Shown piece by piece: positions 50,893 to 60,000 of a DNA stretch of 64,000 bases. This DNA is from Andalucia godoyi. Lineage: Eukaryota > Discoba > Jakobea > Jakobida > Andaluciidae. Under the pieces are notes generated by a model, which saw only the letters and a program-made list of their open reading frames with translations, ran no database searches and was not told the DNA's origin. A program made the translations under genes and the position numbers. The DNA lies in the NCBI GenBank assembly GCA_009859145.1, contig VRVR01000038.1, positions 124,001 to 188,000 on the forward strand, written 5' to 3'. Each line of letters starts with the position of its first letter. Position 1 is the stretch's first letter.

Positions 50893-52104
50893 ATGCGCAT
50901 TACGAATTTTATCCGCCGGCTGTCGCTTCATGAGTACCAGGCGCAGAACTTGATGCGCGCAGCTGGGATTTCCGTTCCGTCTGGGGCGGTGGCGTCGAGT
51001 GCGTCGGAAGCGGAGTCGGTTGCGAAAACGCTTCCTTCGCCGCGGTCTGTGGTGAAGGCACAGATTCTTGCTGGTGGCCGCGGGCTTGGGACGTTCAAGT
51101 CTGGATTCAAGGGCGGAGTCCACATTGCATCGAGTCCTGCGTCTGCAGCCCAGTTTGCGGGCTCGATGCTTGGGCAGACACTTGTGACGAAGCAGACGGG
51201 AGCAGCTGGTCAACCGGTGTCGAAAGTATATATTGTTGAGGAAATTCCAGATATCAAGCGCGAAGTGTATTTTGCGATCATGAATGACAGAGCGTCGGGT
51301 GGGCCGGTGGCAATTGCATCTGCGGAGGGCGGTACTTCTATCGAGGAGATTGCCGCGGAGAGACCAGAGGCAATCGTGCGATCGGTGGGACACATGGATT
51401 TGGAAGCCGCGCGTGCAATGGCGTCCAAGCTCGGATTCTCATCACCAAAGATTGTTGATCAGGCTGCACGAGAGTTTTTGAGATTGTTTACGCTGTTTTT
51501 GGACTCAGATGCAACGCTCGTGGAGATTAATCCTTTTGTCGAGACCAAGTCGGGAAGAGTTCTTTGCGCAGATGCAAAAATCACAATCGATGACAACGCA
51601 TCATTCCGCCAAAAGGACATCTTCGCTGCAAGAGACTTCTCGCAGGAAAATCCGCTGGAGGTTCGTGCAGCCAAACACGATCTGAACTTTGTGGCGTTGG
51701 ACGGAAACATCGGGTGCATGGTTAACGGAGCCGGACTTGCCATGGCAACCATGGACATCATCAAACTGTTTGGTGGTGCGCCGGCCAACTTTTTGGATGT
51801 CGGTGGGGGAGCTTCAAAGGAGCAAGTCAAGGCTGCTCTCGAGCTTATCACGGCCGATCCAAAAGTGTCAGCAATTCTCATTAACATTTTCGGAGGAATC
51901 ATGAGATGCGATACAATTGCACACGGGATTGTCGACGCTGCCAAGGAGGTTGATCTTTCGAGAGTACCTCTCGTTGTGAGACTCATGGGAACAAATGTCG
52001 AAGCTGGAAAGAAGATTTTGAAGGATTCTGGGCTCAAGCTTGTTGCTTGCGATGATTTGGAAGATGCGGCAAAGGCAGTGGTGGACCTCTCGAGAAAAAA
52101 CTGA
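50893..52104 (+). CDS. SUCLG2: Succinyl-CoA ligase beta subunit, mitochondrial
   Basis: The beta subunit makes succinate and GTP or ATP from succinyl-CoA in the TCA cycle, with an alpha subunit not in this window. The 403-aa product has a short Arg-rich N-terminus ([10 protein letters not shown]), then [16 protein letters not shown]. The nucleotide-binding loop is [17 protein letters not shown] (55-71). Also present are [32 protein letters not shown] and [11 protein letters not shown], which contacts the phosphohistidine loop. [17 protein letters not shown] and the FRQKDIF block resemble the GTP-specific animal form most, so I use SUCLG2, with nucleotide preference unproven. A TTG-started extension upstream is ignored. 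Confidence 0.95.
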   Translation: MRITNFIRRLSLHEYQAQNLMRAAGISVPSGAVASSASEAESVAKTLPSPRSVVKAQILAGGRGLGTFKSGFKGGVHIASSPASAAQFAGSMLGQTLVTKQTGAAGQPVSKVYIVEEIPDIKREVYFAIMNDRASGGPVAIASAEGGTSIEEIAAERPEAIVRSVGHMDLEAARAMASKLGFSSPKIVDQAAREFLRLFTLFLDSDATLVEINPFVETKSGRVLCADAKITIDDNASFRQKDIFAARDFSQENPLEVRAAKHDLNFVALDGNIGCMVNGAGLAMATMDIIKLFGGAPANFLDVGGGASKEQVKAALELITADPKVSAILINIFGGIMRCDTIAHGIVDAAKEVDLSRVPLVVRLMGTNVEAGKKILKDSGLKLVACDDLEDAAKAVVDLSRKN

Positions 52105-52542
52105 AGAGACTTTCTTAACTTTGCCTTTTCCCCGCTATTCTTTTTTCTTTCTCCGTTTTCTTCTTCTTCCTTTTTTGTTCGTGCTTCATCCAGGTTACTT
52201 TTGAGAATCACTCAAGAAGAAGGAGAAGTACAACAAGAAGAAGAGTTGAATGAAACTATGAAAAGGAAGACGGAAAAAGAGGGGGCTGTGTTGATTTAGA
52301 AGACGACGGCGACGACGAAGACGAAAATAATGATGATGATGATGGTGATGATGATGAAGAATGGCTGTTGTCTTTTTGCATGTTGCTTGTTGCGTGTTGT
52401 TCATGATTTAAGCATAAACATTGAACTGAATTATTTCATTTCCTTCATCATCCGGACCCCGCATGTTCTTCTGTTCAATTGCTTTACAGCAAAATCATCA
52501 ATCAACCCATGCATGAAACTGCTTTATCATCATCCTGCTGTT
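52105..52542. other. Convergent intergenic region, no gene seen
   Basis: It lies between the stops of succinyl-CoA ligase and the homeodomain gene. It contains a short GAT/GATGAT tract (about 52326-52360). The rest is mixed sequence with short frames only. Confidence 0.7.
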
Positions 52543-55239
52543 TCAGGATGGTGGATGAGAAATGGATGACCCAAACAATGGGCCATGAACGATGCGTCGT
52601 ATTACAACCAAAGAATCACAAATTGTACGTCGTCCGAAATCTCCATCCGAGTCCAGCGCCAGTAACAAGTCATCTGTACAACGAAGCAAGGACATCGCTT
52701 CGGAATGCTGGCGAATCACAGACGCACAGCGTACCGCTGTTTGCCCCGTCTCATTCGCGTCAATGCCTGCACGAGATGCAGACACCTCGAAAATGCGTTC
52801 CCACGTGACAAATGTTTCTGCGTCGAACTCGAAATGATCCGGAGTGTGTCGAATTCGAAGACCTTGCGATAGGCTGTCTGCGGAATACAACTTGCGAATC
52901 GACAGGATATCCTCGCGCGGAAGGGAGCGTTGTTCTTGCGGTGCGTAATCCTGTCGGAAAAGCACGCTGGCAAATCCAGCGCGTTCGAATTCATTTCTGA
53001 GATAGTCTGCAACACCCTTGGCAATAAACGGCAACCGTCTCTTTGCCTCTGAGAAGGCCCATGCAACATGATCTAGATCAGCGCTCTGCGATGCGCGCTC
53101 AGCAACGATCGACACTGTCATCGCATCCGACTTTCTCGCGAGACTGGATTCGAACCGCTGTCGCGCAAGTCGAATGGAATCTGAAATCTCAGCAACGGCG
53201 AACAAAATGTCAAAATGGTTCTTTTCAATAAGCTCCGAGAAGAGGGAGCGAGCATGCTCATCCGACAGTCTCAGCCGTCGAAACGATGTCTCCGACGGAT
53301 CGGCCCTAAATTCTGACAGCAGAACCGCCTGATACATCTCGGACAGAATGCGAAACTCTCTGGAATCGAATTCCACGGGAACCAAGCTGGGTTTCAGCGA
53401 GGATGACGGAGTAGAAGCTGAAGCAAAGCCTGGTATTGGTGTTGCAGGCGTCATCGGTGTGCATGCGTCCTGAAGTGGCAGCGGGGTGTACCCTTCCGAC
53501 TGATTGGGGCTCGGCGCACCAGACAGTGATGAAGACGACGAAAAGCTAGTAATCGCTATCGGATGAGGACGCCCCAATTCTACCAACTTCTTCGAATCAT
53601 CGGCAATCGTCGCACTCGCATTTGCCTCTGCGAAACTATCCCGTTCTTCTTTAACTTGGGGGATGTCGGCTGGTTCAAGATCCATGGCAGTTGCGCCCGT
53701 CACCACCTCTACTGACTGCTTCAGATCATCTGTTTTGCTTTCAGACGGCTCTTCATTCGCAACGAGCGAAGTTGCAGCATCATTTTCGATGCTACTCTCC
53801 TTCTGTTGATGCAAAAGCTCCTGCTGCTGTTGTTGATGCTGCTGGCGTATTTTTTGCAACTGCAGTTCTTGGAGTTGCTCTATCCTTTGCGCCTCCTGGT
53901 CTTGGTCGGTGAATCTCTCCACTTTCTGGTGTACGTGCGGTACATTGGTCGTTGTCTGGACTGGAGTGGAAAACTGCAAAGACGAAGCGCGCATGTTCGA
54001 CACGAATGGAGAGTCCGGAACCGTGTTGCTTGGAGTAGCAGCCGCGGGAGTCGGAGGAACCGACGACGAAACGATCTGCGGAGTGCTGGGTTGTTGGAAT
54101 AGGGGAGTTGTTGGAGCGGACGAAGGCGGGGCAGGAGCCGCCGATGATGATGAAGAAGAAGAAGACCCTTGCGGTTGTCTCGAAGTTCCAAGAATTTGCT
54201 GCTTTGGAGAAGCAAACATGACTCCATGAACATCGTAATTTGCAATCTGGTGCATCATTTCGTTCAAAAAACCCTCTGGCACGCTCTTTTCCTTAAGCGC
54301 GCTTATGAGAATCCTTCTCCACACGACCAAGATAGGCGCATCCAATGAATTTCGGACAGTTACTCGATCCCCGTCTGCAGTGACAAAGTCAAACGGCGCA
54401 CCAGTCGGATGTTTCCGCACGAATTCGTCAATCGAGGGCCGAGTCTGAATTGCTCGCAACGCAGTCACAGCCTCGGACGCGATCGACAGCACTTGGTGGC
54501 ATCTGAGCACCGAGAGTCCGTGAAAAGCAGAATGTTTTGCAGACGACATGCCACACACCAAATGATAACCAGCCCCTATTCTCGGATGCAAAGTGTTCAT
54601 CAAAAACTCGAGCATAGTTTGCAGCACCGGCTGTGAACCAGGCTTCTTCTGAATGAGCGCAAACAATTCCTCGAGGCCCTTGTTAATGTCTCTTTGAAAC
54701 TCTACGGGATTAGTCAGCGCCACATCGTCCGCTTCTGACGAGATTCCAGAAGCAGGTCCGCTGCCCATTACATTGCTCGTACCCGAAAATGCAGCAATAA
54801 TGCCCTCCACAGACTCCTTCTTCTTCTTCTCTGCGCTTGCTCTGGACCTTCTATTCGCAAACCACGTCAGCACTCGCTGTGCACTATCAATCAACAGCGA
54901 CTGCGCAATCTCCTCGGACCGCTGCCTCGAAGGATACGTCTCTCCAGCAAAAAACAACTTTTCCAATTCTTCGCTGATCTTTGCAGTGATTCGAGGAACC
55001 TTCTTCTTCCGGTCGTCAGCACTCCCCGCGCTGTTCGATGTCGGCGTGGCAAACCCAGAGGACGTCGGCCCAATGTCATTCGATGCACTCCCAGACTCAT
55101 TCGCAAGATCAAATGCAACAGACTTGCGCTTCCGAGTCGAAGACGGAGTCTCTGATAAATTCGCCATCGTCATCGACACATCGTCCACAGAAGCCGTCCT
55201 GGATATCGCGTCTGCACATTGAGGATTTGTCCCAGACAT
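52543..55239 (-). CDS. Homeodomain transcription factor, polyQ-rich
   Basis: The 898-aa protein has a homeodomain at about residues 78-137. Basic KKKVPRITAKISEELEKLF opens it, a TYPS turn lies between helices 1 and 2, and helix 3 QRVLTWFANRRSRASAEKKK carries the invariant W126, F127, N129 and R131. Homeodomain position 50 is Ala instead of the usual Gln, so DNA preference should differ from animal HOX types. The TYPS turn recalls TALE-class factors, but the three-residue insertion is not clear. The rest is helical (about 170-340) then Ser/Pro/Gln-rich (Gln-His runs at about 445-480), as in activation domains, then a helical C-terminal third (690-898). The start is the first ATG. Confidence 0.88.
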   Translation of the reverse strand: MSGTNPQCADAISRTASVDDVSMTMANLSETPSSTRKRKSVAFDLANESGSASNDIGPTSSGFATPTSNSAGSADDRKKKVPRITAKISEELEKLFFAGETYPSRQRSEEIAQSLLIDSAQRVLTWFANRRSRASAEKKKKESVEGIIAAFSGTSNVMGSGPASGISSEADDVALTNPVEFQRDINKGLEELFALIQKKPGSQPVLQTMLEFLMNTLHPRIGAGYHLVCGMSSAKHSAFHGLSVLRCHQVLSIASEAVTALRAIQTRPSIDEFVRKHPTGAPFDFVTADGDRVTVRNSLDAPILVVWRRILISALKEKSVPEGFLNEMMHQIANYDVHGVMFASPKQQILGTSRQPQGSSSSSSSSAAPAPPSSAPTTPLFQQPSTPQIVSSSVPPTPAAATPSNTVPDSPFVSNMRASSLQFSTPVQTTTNVPHVHQKVERFTDQDQEAQRIEQLQELQLQKIRQQHQQQQQELLHQQKESSIENDAATSLVANEEPSESKTDDLKQSVEVVTGATAMDLEPADIPQVKEERDSFAEANASATIADDSKKLVELGRPHPIAITSFSSSSSLSGAPSPNQSEGYTPLPLQDACTPMTPATPIPGFASASTPSSSLKPSLVPVEFDSREFRILSEMYQAVLLSEFRADPSETSFRRLRLSDEHARSLFSELIEKNHFDILFAVAEISDSIRLARQRFESSLARKSDAMTVSIVAERASQSADLDHVAWAFSEAKRRLPFIAKGVADYLRNEFERAGFASVLFRQDYAPQEQRSLPREDILSIRKLYSADSLSQGLRIRHTPDHFEFDAETFVTWERIFEVSASRAGIDANETGQTAVRCASVIRQHSEAMSLLRCTDDLLLALDSDGDFGRRTICDSLVVIRRIVHGPLFGSSISHPPS

Positions 55240-55586
55240 GACTGCTTGCCTGTCTGCCTAGATTATATATAACTCTGAATGCACAAATAAACAAAACTCA
55301 CTGTAAAAAAATGATTAATTAAAAAAGAAATACTAAAAAAGATATGAAAATGTTATTGTTTTATTCATTTCATAAGAGAAAAACGAAGAGGCCCCAATAA
55401 GGCCAATATGAAATGACAGGTCTTTTTTTCGCCTTCTCTTTCCCCCTTCCCTGTGCTTCGTGTTACTTTTTGTCACTACAGCAGGCAGTTTTTTCAACAG
55501 TGATTTCCCTATCTACGACGGGTTTTTTTAAAACTTGGTGCACTGCTGGCACTTCTTTACCGGTTCAGCATTTCCATCTAAACGTA
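55240..55586. other. Intergenic, AT-rich, no gene seen
   Basis: It is the promoter region of the homeodomain gene plus the 3' region of the next minus-strand gene. A/T-rich at 55290-55400, and only short frames. Confidence 0.7.
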
Positions 55587-56462
55587 CTAATTTTGGAGAA
55601 GACGCATGACAATGTGATAGAACCCAAGCTCGTGGTTGGTGCGGATGCAGTTCACGCGGTACAAGTGATGGGTTCCATGAACCAGATCGTGTGTTCGAAG
55701 CTTGATCTTGAGTGCATAGTCGCGAACCGGCCCGGGCATTCCCTTGTTCGCAGACACTAAGTCATGAAATCCAAGATAGTATATGATACTTTGCACCACA
55801 GGCCCTTTGATCACTACGCGCTTCGTGATTCCCAGCGGAGTCGTAAAGATGACCGACACAGCCCGCGCCGAGTGCTGGTCCCAGTGGACATCCTGGGCAT
55901 TTCGAGCTTCTGCAGCAAGCAGCACGGTCCGTATGATTCCGAATGCTTTAGGGGTCTTTGGGTCGTCTACGCTCACATCGAGATGGACTGGCTGCTGGGC
56001 TCGAGAAGTCGAAACATCGTACAAGATACTCACTCGCTTTCTGCGCCGTTCGCGATTCTCAAGACCAGACTTTGCACTTTCTTCCACAAATGTCGGGACT
56101 ACGAGATACGGGGTGAACATCATCGACAGCCTTGACTGCATCTCACGCATCATCGTTGCCGATTCTCCTCCGTCCACATCAAACGAGTCGTCCGATACCG
56201 GGACGGAAACATTCGAACGCTGCGTCTCCTTCAATCGACGGATTTCCTCAGCGCGCCGAATCAATTCATCCAACTCATCAATCGGATCCACGCCCGACTC
56301 TGCATTCTCCGACGGTGGCTCCCCCGATCGCAAACCATGCTCCGAATCAAGGTCTTTGTGATCGACCGACGGATTCACACGAGAGCTCGAATCCGACGCT
56401 ATTGACGGCTCTCGGAGATGCGAAAAAAGAGCCGAAAGCCTCGTCAACGATTTAAATTCCAT
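55587..56462 (-). CDS. Unknown 291-aa protein
   Basis: The protein has an acidic/Ser-rich N-terminal half with a short coiled-coil-like segment (IDELDELIRRAEEIRRLKET). The C-terminal half is compact, beta/alpha-looking and well composed (MMFTPYLVVPTFVEESAKSG, VSILYDVSTSRAQQPVHLDV, ARAVSVIFTTPLGITKRVVI, HDLVHGTHHLYRVNCIRTNH). No signal peptide or TM. The C-terminal domain looks like a conserved fold but I recognise no family. Codon use and the lack of stops over 290 codons support a real gene. It is divergent from INCENP. Confidence 0.65.
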   Translation of the reverse strand: MEFKSLTRLSALFSHLREPSIASDSSSRVNPSVDHKDLDSEHGLRSGEPPSENAESGVDPIDELDELIRRAEEIRRLKETQRSNVSVPVSDDSFDVDGGESATMMREMQSRLSMMFTPYLVVPTFVEESAKSGLENRERRRKRVSILYDVSTSRAQQPVHLDVSVDDPKTPKAFGIIRTVLLAAEARNAQDVHWDQHSARAVSVIFTTPLGITKRVVIKGPVVQSIIYYLGFHDLVSANKGMPGPVRDYALKIKLRTHDLVHGTHHLYRVNCIRTNHELGFYHIVMRLLQN

Positions 56463-57001
56463 CCATGAGGCCTACAAGCTCCTCACGATATTACAACTAC
56501 TAAATACAATATATTCAAAAACTGAAAAAAAAAAGAATTTAAAAAAGCGTCAGCAAATAATAATAAATAATAATAATAACAGCCATTGAAAACATGAAGT
56601 GGAAAAACAAAATGACGGAACAATGGGAGGGAAGCTATTGTATTGTGGCCAGGGTTTTCATTACCCTTCTTTTTTTCGGGTGGCTCGATCAGACCGTTAC
56701 GCGCTGCATTGATGCCAATTTCAGGCGAAACACTCAAGCTGCACATACCGGGGAAGCTTTGGAGACCACTTTTCCAAGAGATTCATAAGCAAAAGCTTCT
56801 TCATTAAGCTCCATTCCGTCGTTTATTAGCTTAGTCTTTTTATATTTTTATTAAATATTATTTTTTGAAGTTCTCGATTCCTCACTAACCCAACCTTGTC
56901 TTCTCGCTGTCTTTTGTTTTTTGCGATTATTTAAAAACAAAAAAAACAAAAACAAGACACACATTCAGATCAAAAAAGAAAAAAAGAGAGAGAAAAGGAA
57001 A
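56463..57001. other. Divergent promoter region of INCENP
   Basis: AT-rich with AATAATAAT runs (about 56555-56580). A plus-strand frame at 56594-56788 (64 aa, with ARVFITLLFFGW) is the only ATG frame of note, and I think it is chance. An A-rich leader precedes the INCENP ATG. Confidence 0.6.
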
Positions 57002-60000
57002 ATGTCGCTGATTTCAAAAGTGATTTCGCGATTCCAGGATCTTGAGAATGCAAAAAAGTCAGAGCTCTCAGCAGCATATGAAAAACAAGTTGCCTGGCTC
57101 CGAGAAACAATCTCACAGTCGGCTCCTGTTCAAGCTGCACCTGTCACAGACTTTGCTGGGATTGTGTGCCCTCCAAGCGCCCGCAAGCGCAGAAGAGACG
57201 CCATTTCCGACGAGAACGCCGGCTTGCCTCCTCGACCGACTGCTTCAAAGCGAGATTCAGGCACAAGGAACGCACTTTCAGAAGTGGACCAAAACGCAAG
57301 CACTCGACGAAGCAGCAGACTTGCGCAGAACAAATCAAGACTTTCTGTGTCTGCGGTCTTGGAGTTTTCAGATGAAGTCCTTCAGCAGCAGCAAGAAACT
57401 GAATCATCATCGTCATCGCCATCGGTTGTTGGTGTTGCTGCCACGACTTCGAAATCTGCAGCGAAATTCGAGTCCTTGCAAAGTCGAACTGGGTCCCAAG
57501 AAACACAAGCGGAGTCTGAGACTGCAGAGTTTGAGAGATTGGAGCGGGAGTCTCTCGAGCAGGGAGATCCTTCCATGACTCGTCGCTCATCACGTCTTCG
57601 ATCGACCCGAACCTCAACATCAATAGCGTCGCAGTCGGATAGAGGGTCTCTACTTCCTGTTGCTGTTGTTGTTTCCTCTTCGTCTTGCGCGGAGTATTCC
57701 GATGCGGTGACTGCGACTGCAAGACCGAAGCGTGCGCAGAAAAAGAAGGATGCAACAGACACGTCTGTGCTGGACACATCATCTGTATCAAATGTCGAGC
57801 CGTCAGCGCACCGTGCGGACGAGAGTTCCGATTCAATCGGCAAGCAGGACGCATCCATGGACCCAGAATCAGAGAGCCAAAAGACAAGGTATTCTCTGCG
57901 AAGCTCCAACGCTTCCTTTTCCTCTGCTCTTTCCACAACTTCGTCCGTTACGTCTCGACGAACTCGCAGAACTAGGGCGCAAAAGGCTGCTGACGACGAC
58001 TTTGCGATTGCCGTTGCAAACGGAGCGGTATCGCATCAGGATCCCGCGACCCCAGCTGATCAGACGATTCCCTTAGAACATTCATTCGCCATTGCACAGG
58101 CCTCCATTGTTCCATCAGTCTCAGAAGTCGAAATCTCCAAGCCAAAAACGCGCCGCGGAAAGGCCAGGGCCTCCGTGTCTTCAGTGTCGTCGGCGGGTCT
58201 CTCTGAAGCGGCTACCGTTGCGGCCGATCCAAAGCTGACGGCCACTGATGCTGAAGCTGCTGCACCAGCACCGGCCTCGGTCGACGCCTCAGAGGTTGTT
58301 GTTGTATTGAAAAAGATGGATGTCAATTCGTCCATTGCATCAGAGGACGTTCCAAGACTGACCCGCAGACAGATTGCTCTCCTGCAGAAACAACAGAACA
58401 CAGTCTCTCATGTTATTGATGACGATGTTGCCTCCGTCAGCTCGCAAATCTCTGCAAAAGAGGATCGTGTTTCCGCACGACAGTCCGTCTCCTCGGAGCT
58501 TGCTATTCAAACAAGGGGTCGCAAAACAACGGCCACAACAACCGCTCGCAGGAAAAATGTCTTGGATGACACCACAGACATTGCGTCTTCTGATGCGGAG
58601 CCACTCGTGGAAGCAGAAAGTCCTGCAGTGGTTCCGGTGTCTGCACCGTCGACAGTCGACGTGACCCTCGCTGCTTCCTCCCAAGCTTCTGTGCGAGATT
58701 CTCTGGGGTCCATTCAACTGGATATTCAAACCAAACCAAAGCGAGGAGGTCGTGGAAAGAAGAAAAATGTTCTTGAAGAGTCCATTGCTGTCGAATCTGC
58801 TCAGCCGACAGAGGCTACGGGCACCAGTGTGTTGATGGTCACTATTGATGAACCACAAACAGAAGCCGCCGCCTCTGTGTCTGTTATGGAATCGGAAACT
58901 TCTGTCCAGCTTGATGTCCAGACCAGACCTCGCAGGGGCGGTCGTCGCATCGCAAAGAAGAATGTGTTGGATGATTCTGTTGCCTCCGAGTCCTCTGAAG
59001 CGCCATCGAAAACGACTGAAGAAGTCCCTCTTCCATCGGGCCCAGATCTTGCAGAAGTCCTTTCAGATTCTGGAAGTGTTTCATCCTCTAACTCTACAGC
59101 GGAGAAGCCTTCCGGAAGACCGAAACGTGGAAATGCCAGAGCCAAGAAGCCGCAGCATCCACCAACCTCATCCAGTTCGTCAGCGTCAATCGAAGAAGTA
59201 GACGTCGCAGTGGTGTCTGATGTTTCTCTGCTCACCGAAGCAACCGCTACCAAGCGGCCCTCTTTAGAGATGACTGCAACCGTGTCTGCGGCTGCCGAGG
59301 TAGTTGTTGAAGCTCCTCAGCCAAAGAAGAAGAAGAAGACGACAGGAACGGCAGCAGCAACAGAAAAGGATGTGATCTCTGCAACGGTGGAAATCAGCTT
59401 GATTGCAGAAGGCCCTCGCGACTCTTCCATTGTTGGCTCTGAGAATGAGGAGTTCTTCGATGTTCAGTCGGAAGGCTTTGAAATGGATCCTTCTGTCGTT
59501 CTTTCCCCAGCACCAAAACGTCAACGCCTTTCGGGGCAGCAAGCCGAAACCAGCTTTTTTGCACCAGACGTGTCGGATTCACCTCTTGTGATGCACAATC
59601 AGCGAGCCCCGTCCGGTGCAAGAGTACTGTCAGCGCAAGAAGGCGTGGAGCCAGTGGTCGTGATTTCAAGCTGCGAACCGGAGCGTCAAATTGTCGAAAC
59701 AAAGGATTTCCATGGTGAGGCCATCGAGATATCAGATGACTCAGTACCGGTTGTTGAGGATGCTTCGTTCATGTTGCACAAGACGGAAGCTTCGTTTTTG
59801 GCGCCACCGACGGCAGCTGCTCATCCAACTCCCATGCAGGATTTCACGGTTCACTCGATTGACGTTTTGTCCATTCCAGATCAAGCCGCCACCCAAGGAG
59901 CCGAAACCGTTTCACAGGTTCTCGCTATCGAGCAGGAAGAAGAAGAGGAAGATTACTCAAAGGCCGCATTCGAACAAAATGCTTCCGATGCTTTGCATGT

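Noticed and set aside
53145..53160. GGTTCGAATCC-like tRNA T-loop string on the minus strand
   Set aside because: It lies inside the homeodomain gene and no acceptor stem, D-arm or anticodon arm could be fitted around it.
56594..56788. 64-aa ORF with a hydrophobic stretch upstream of INCENP
   Set aside because: Short, AT-rich, no homologous pattern; probably leader sequence.
57144..57938. Minus-strand frames of 180-260 codons opposite INCENP
   Set aside because: Low-complexity Ser/Ala/Glu codons leave the antisense open; no motif, and the sense product has a clear IN-box.
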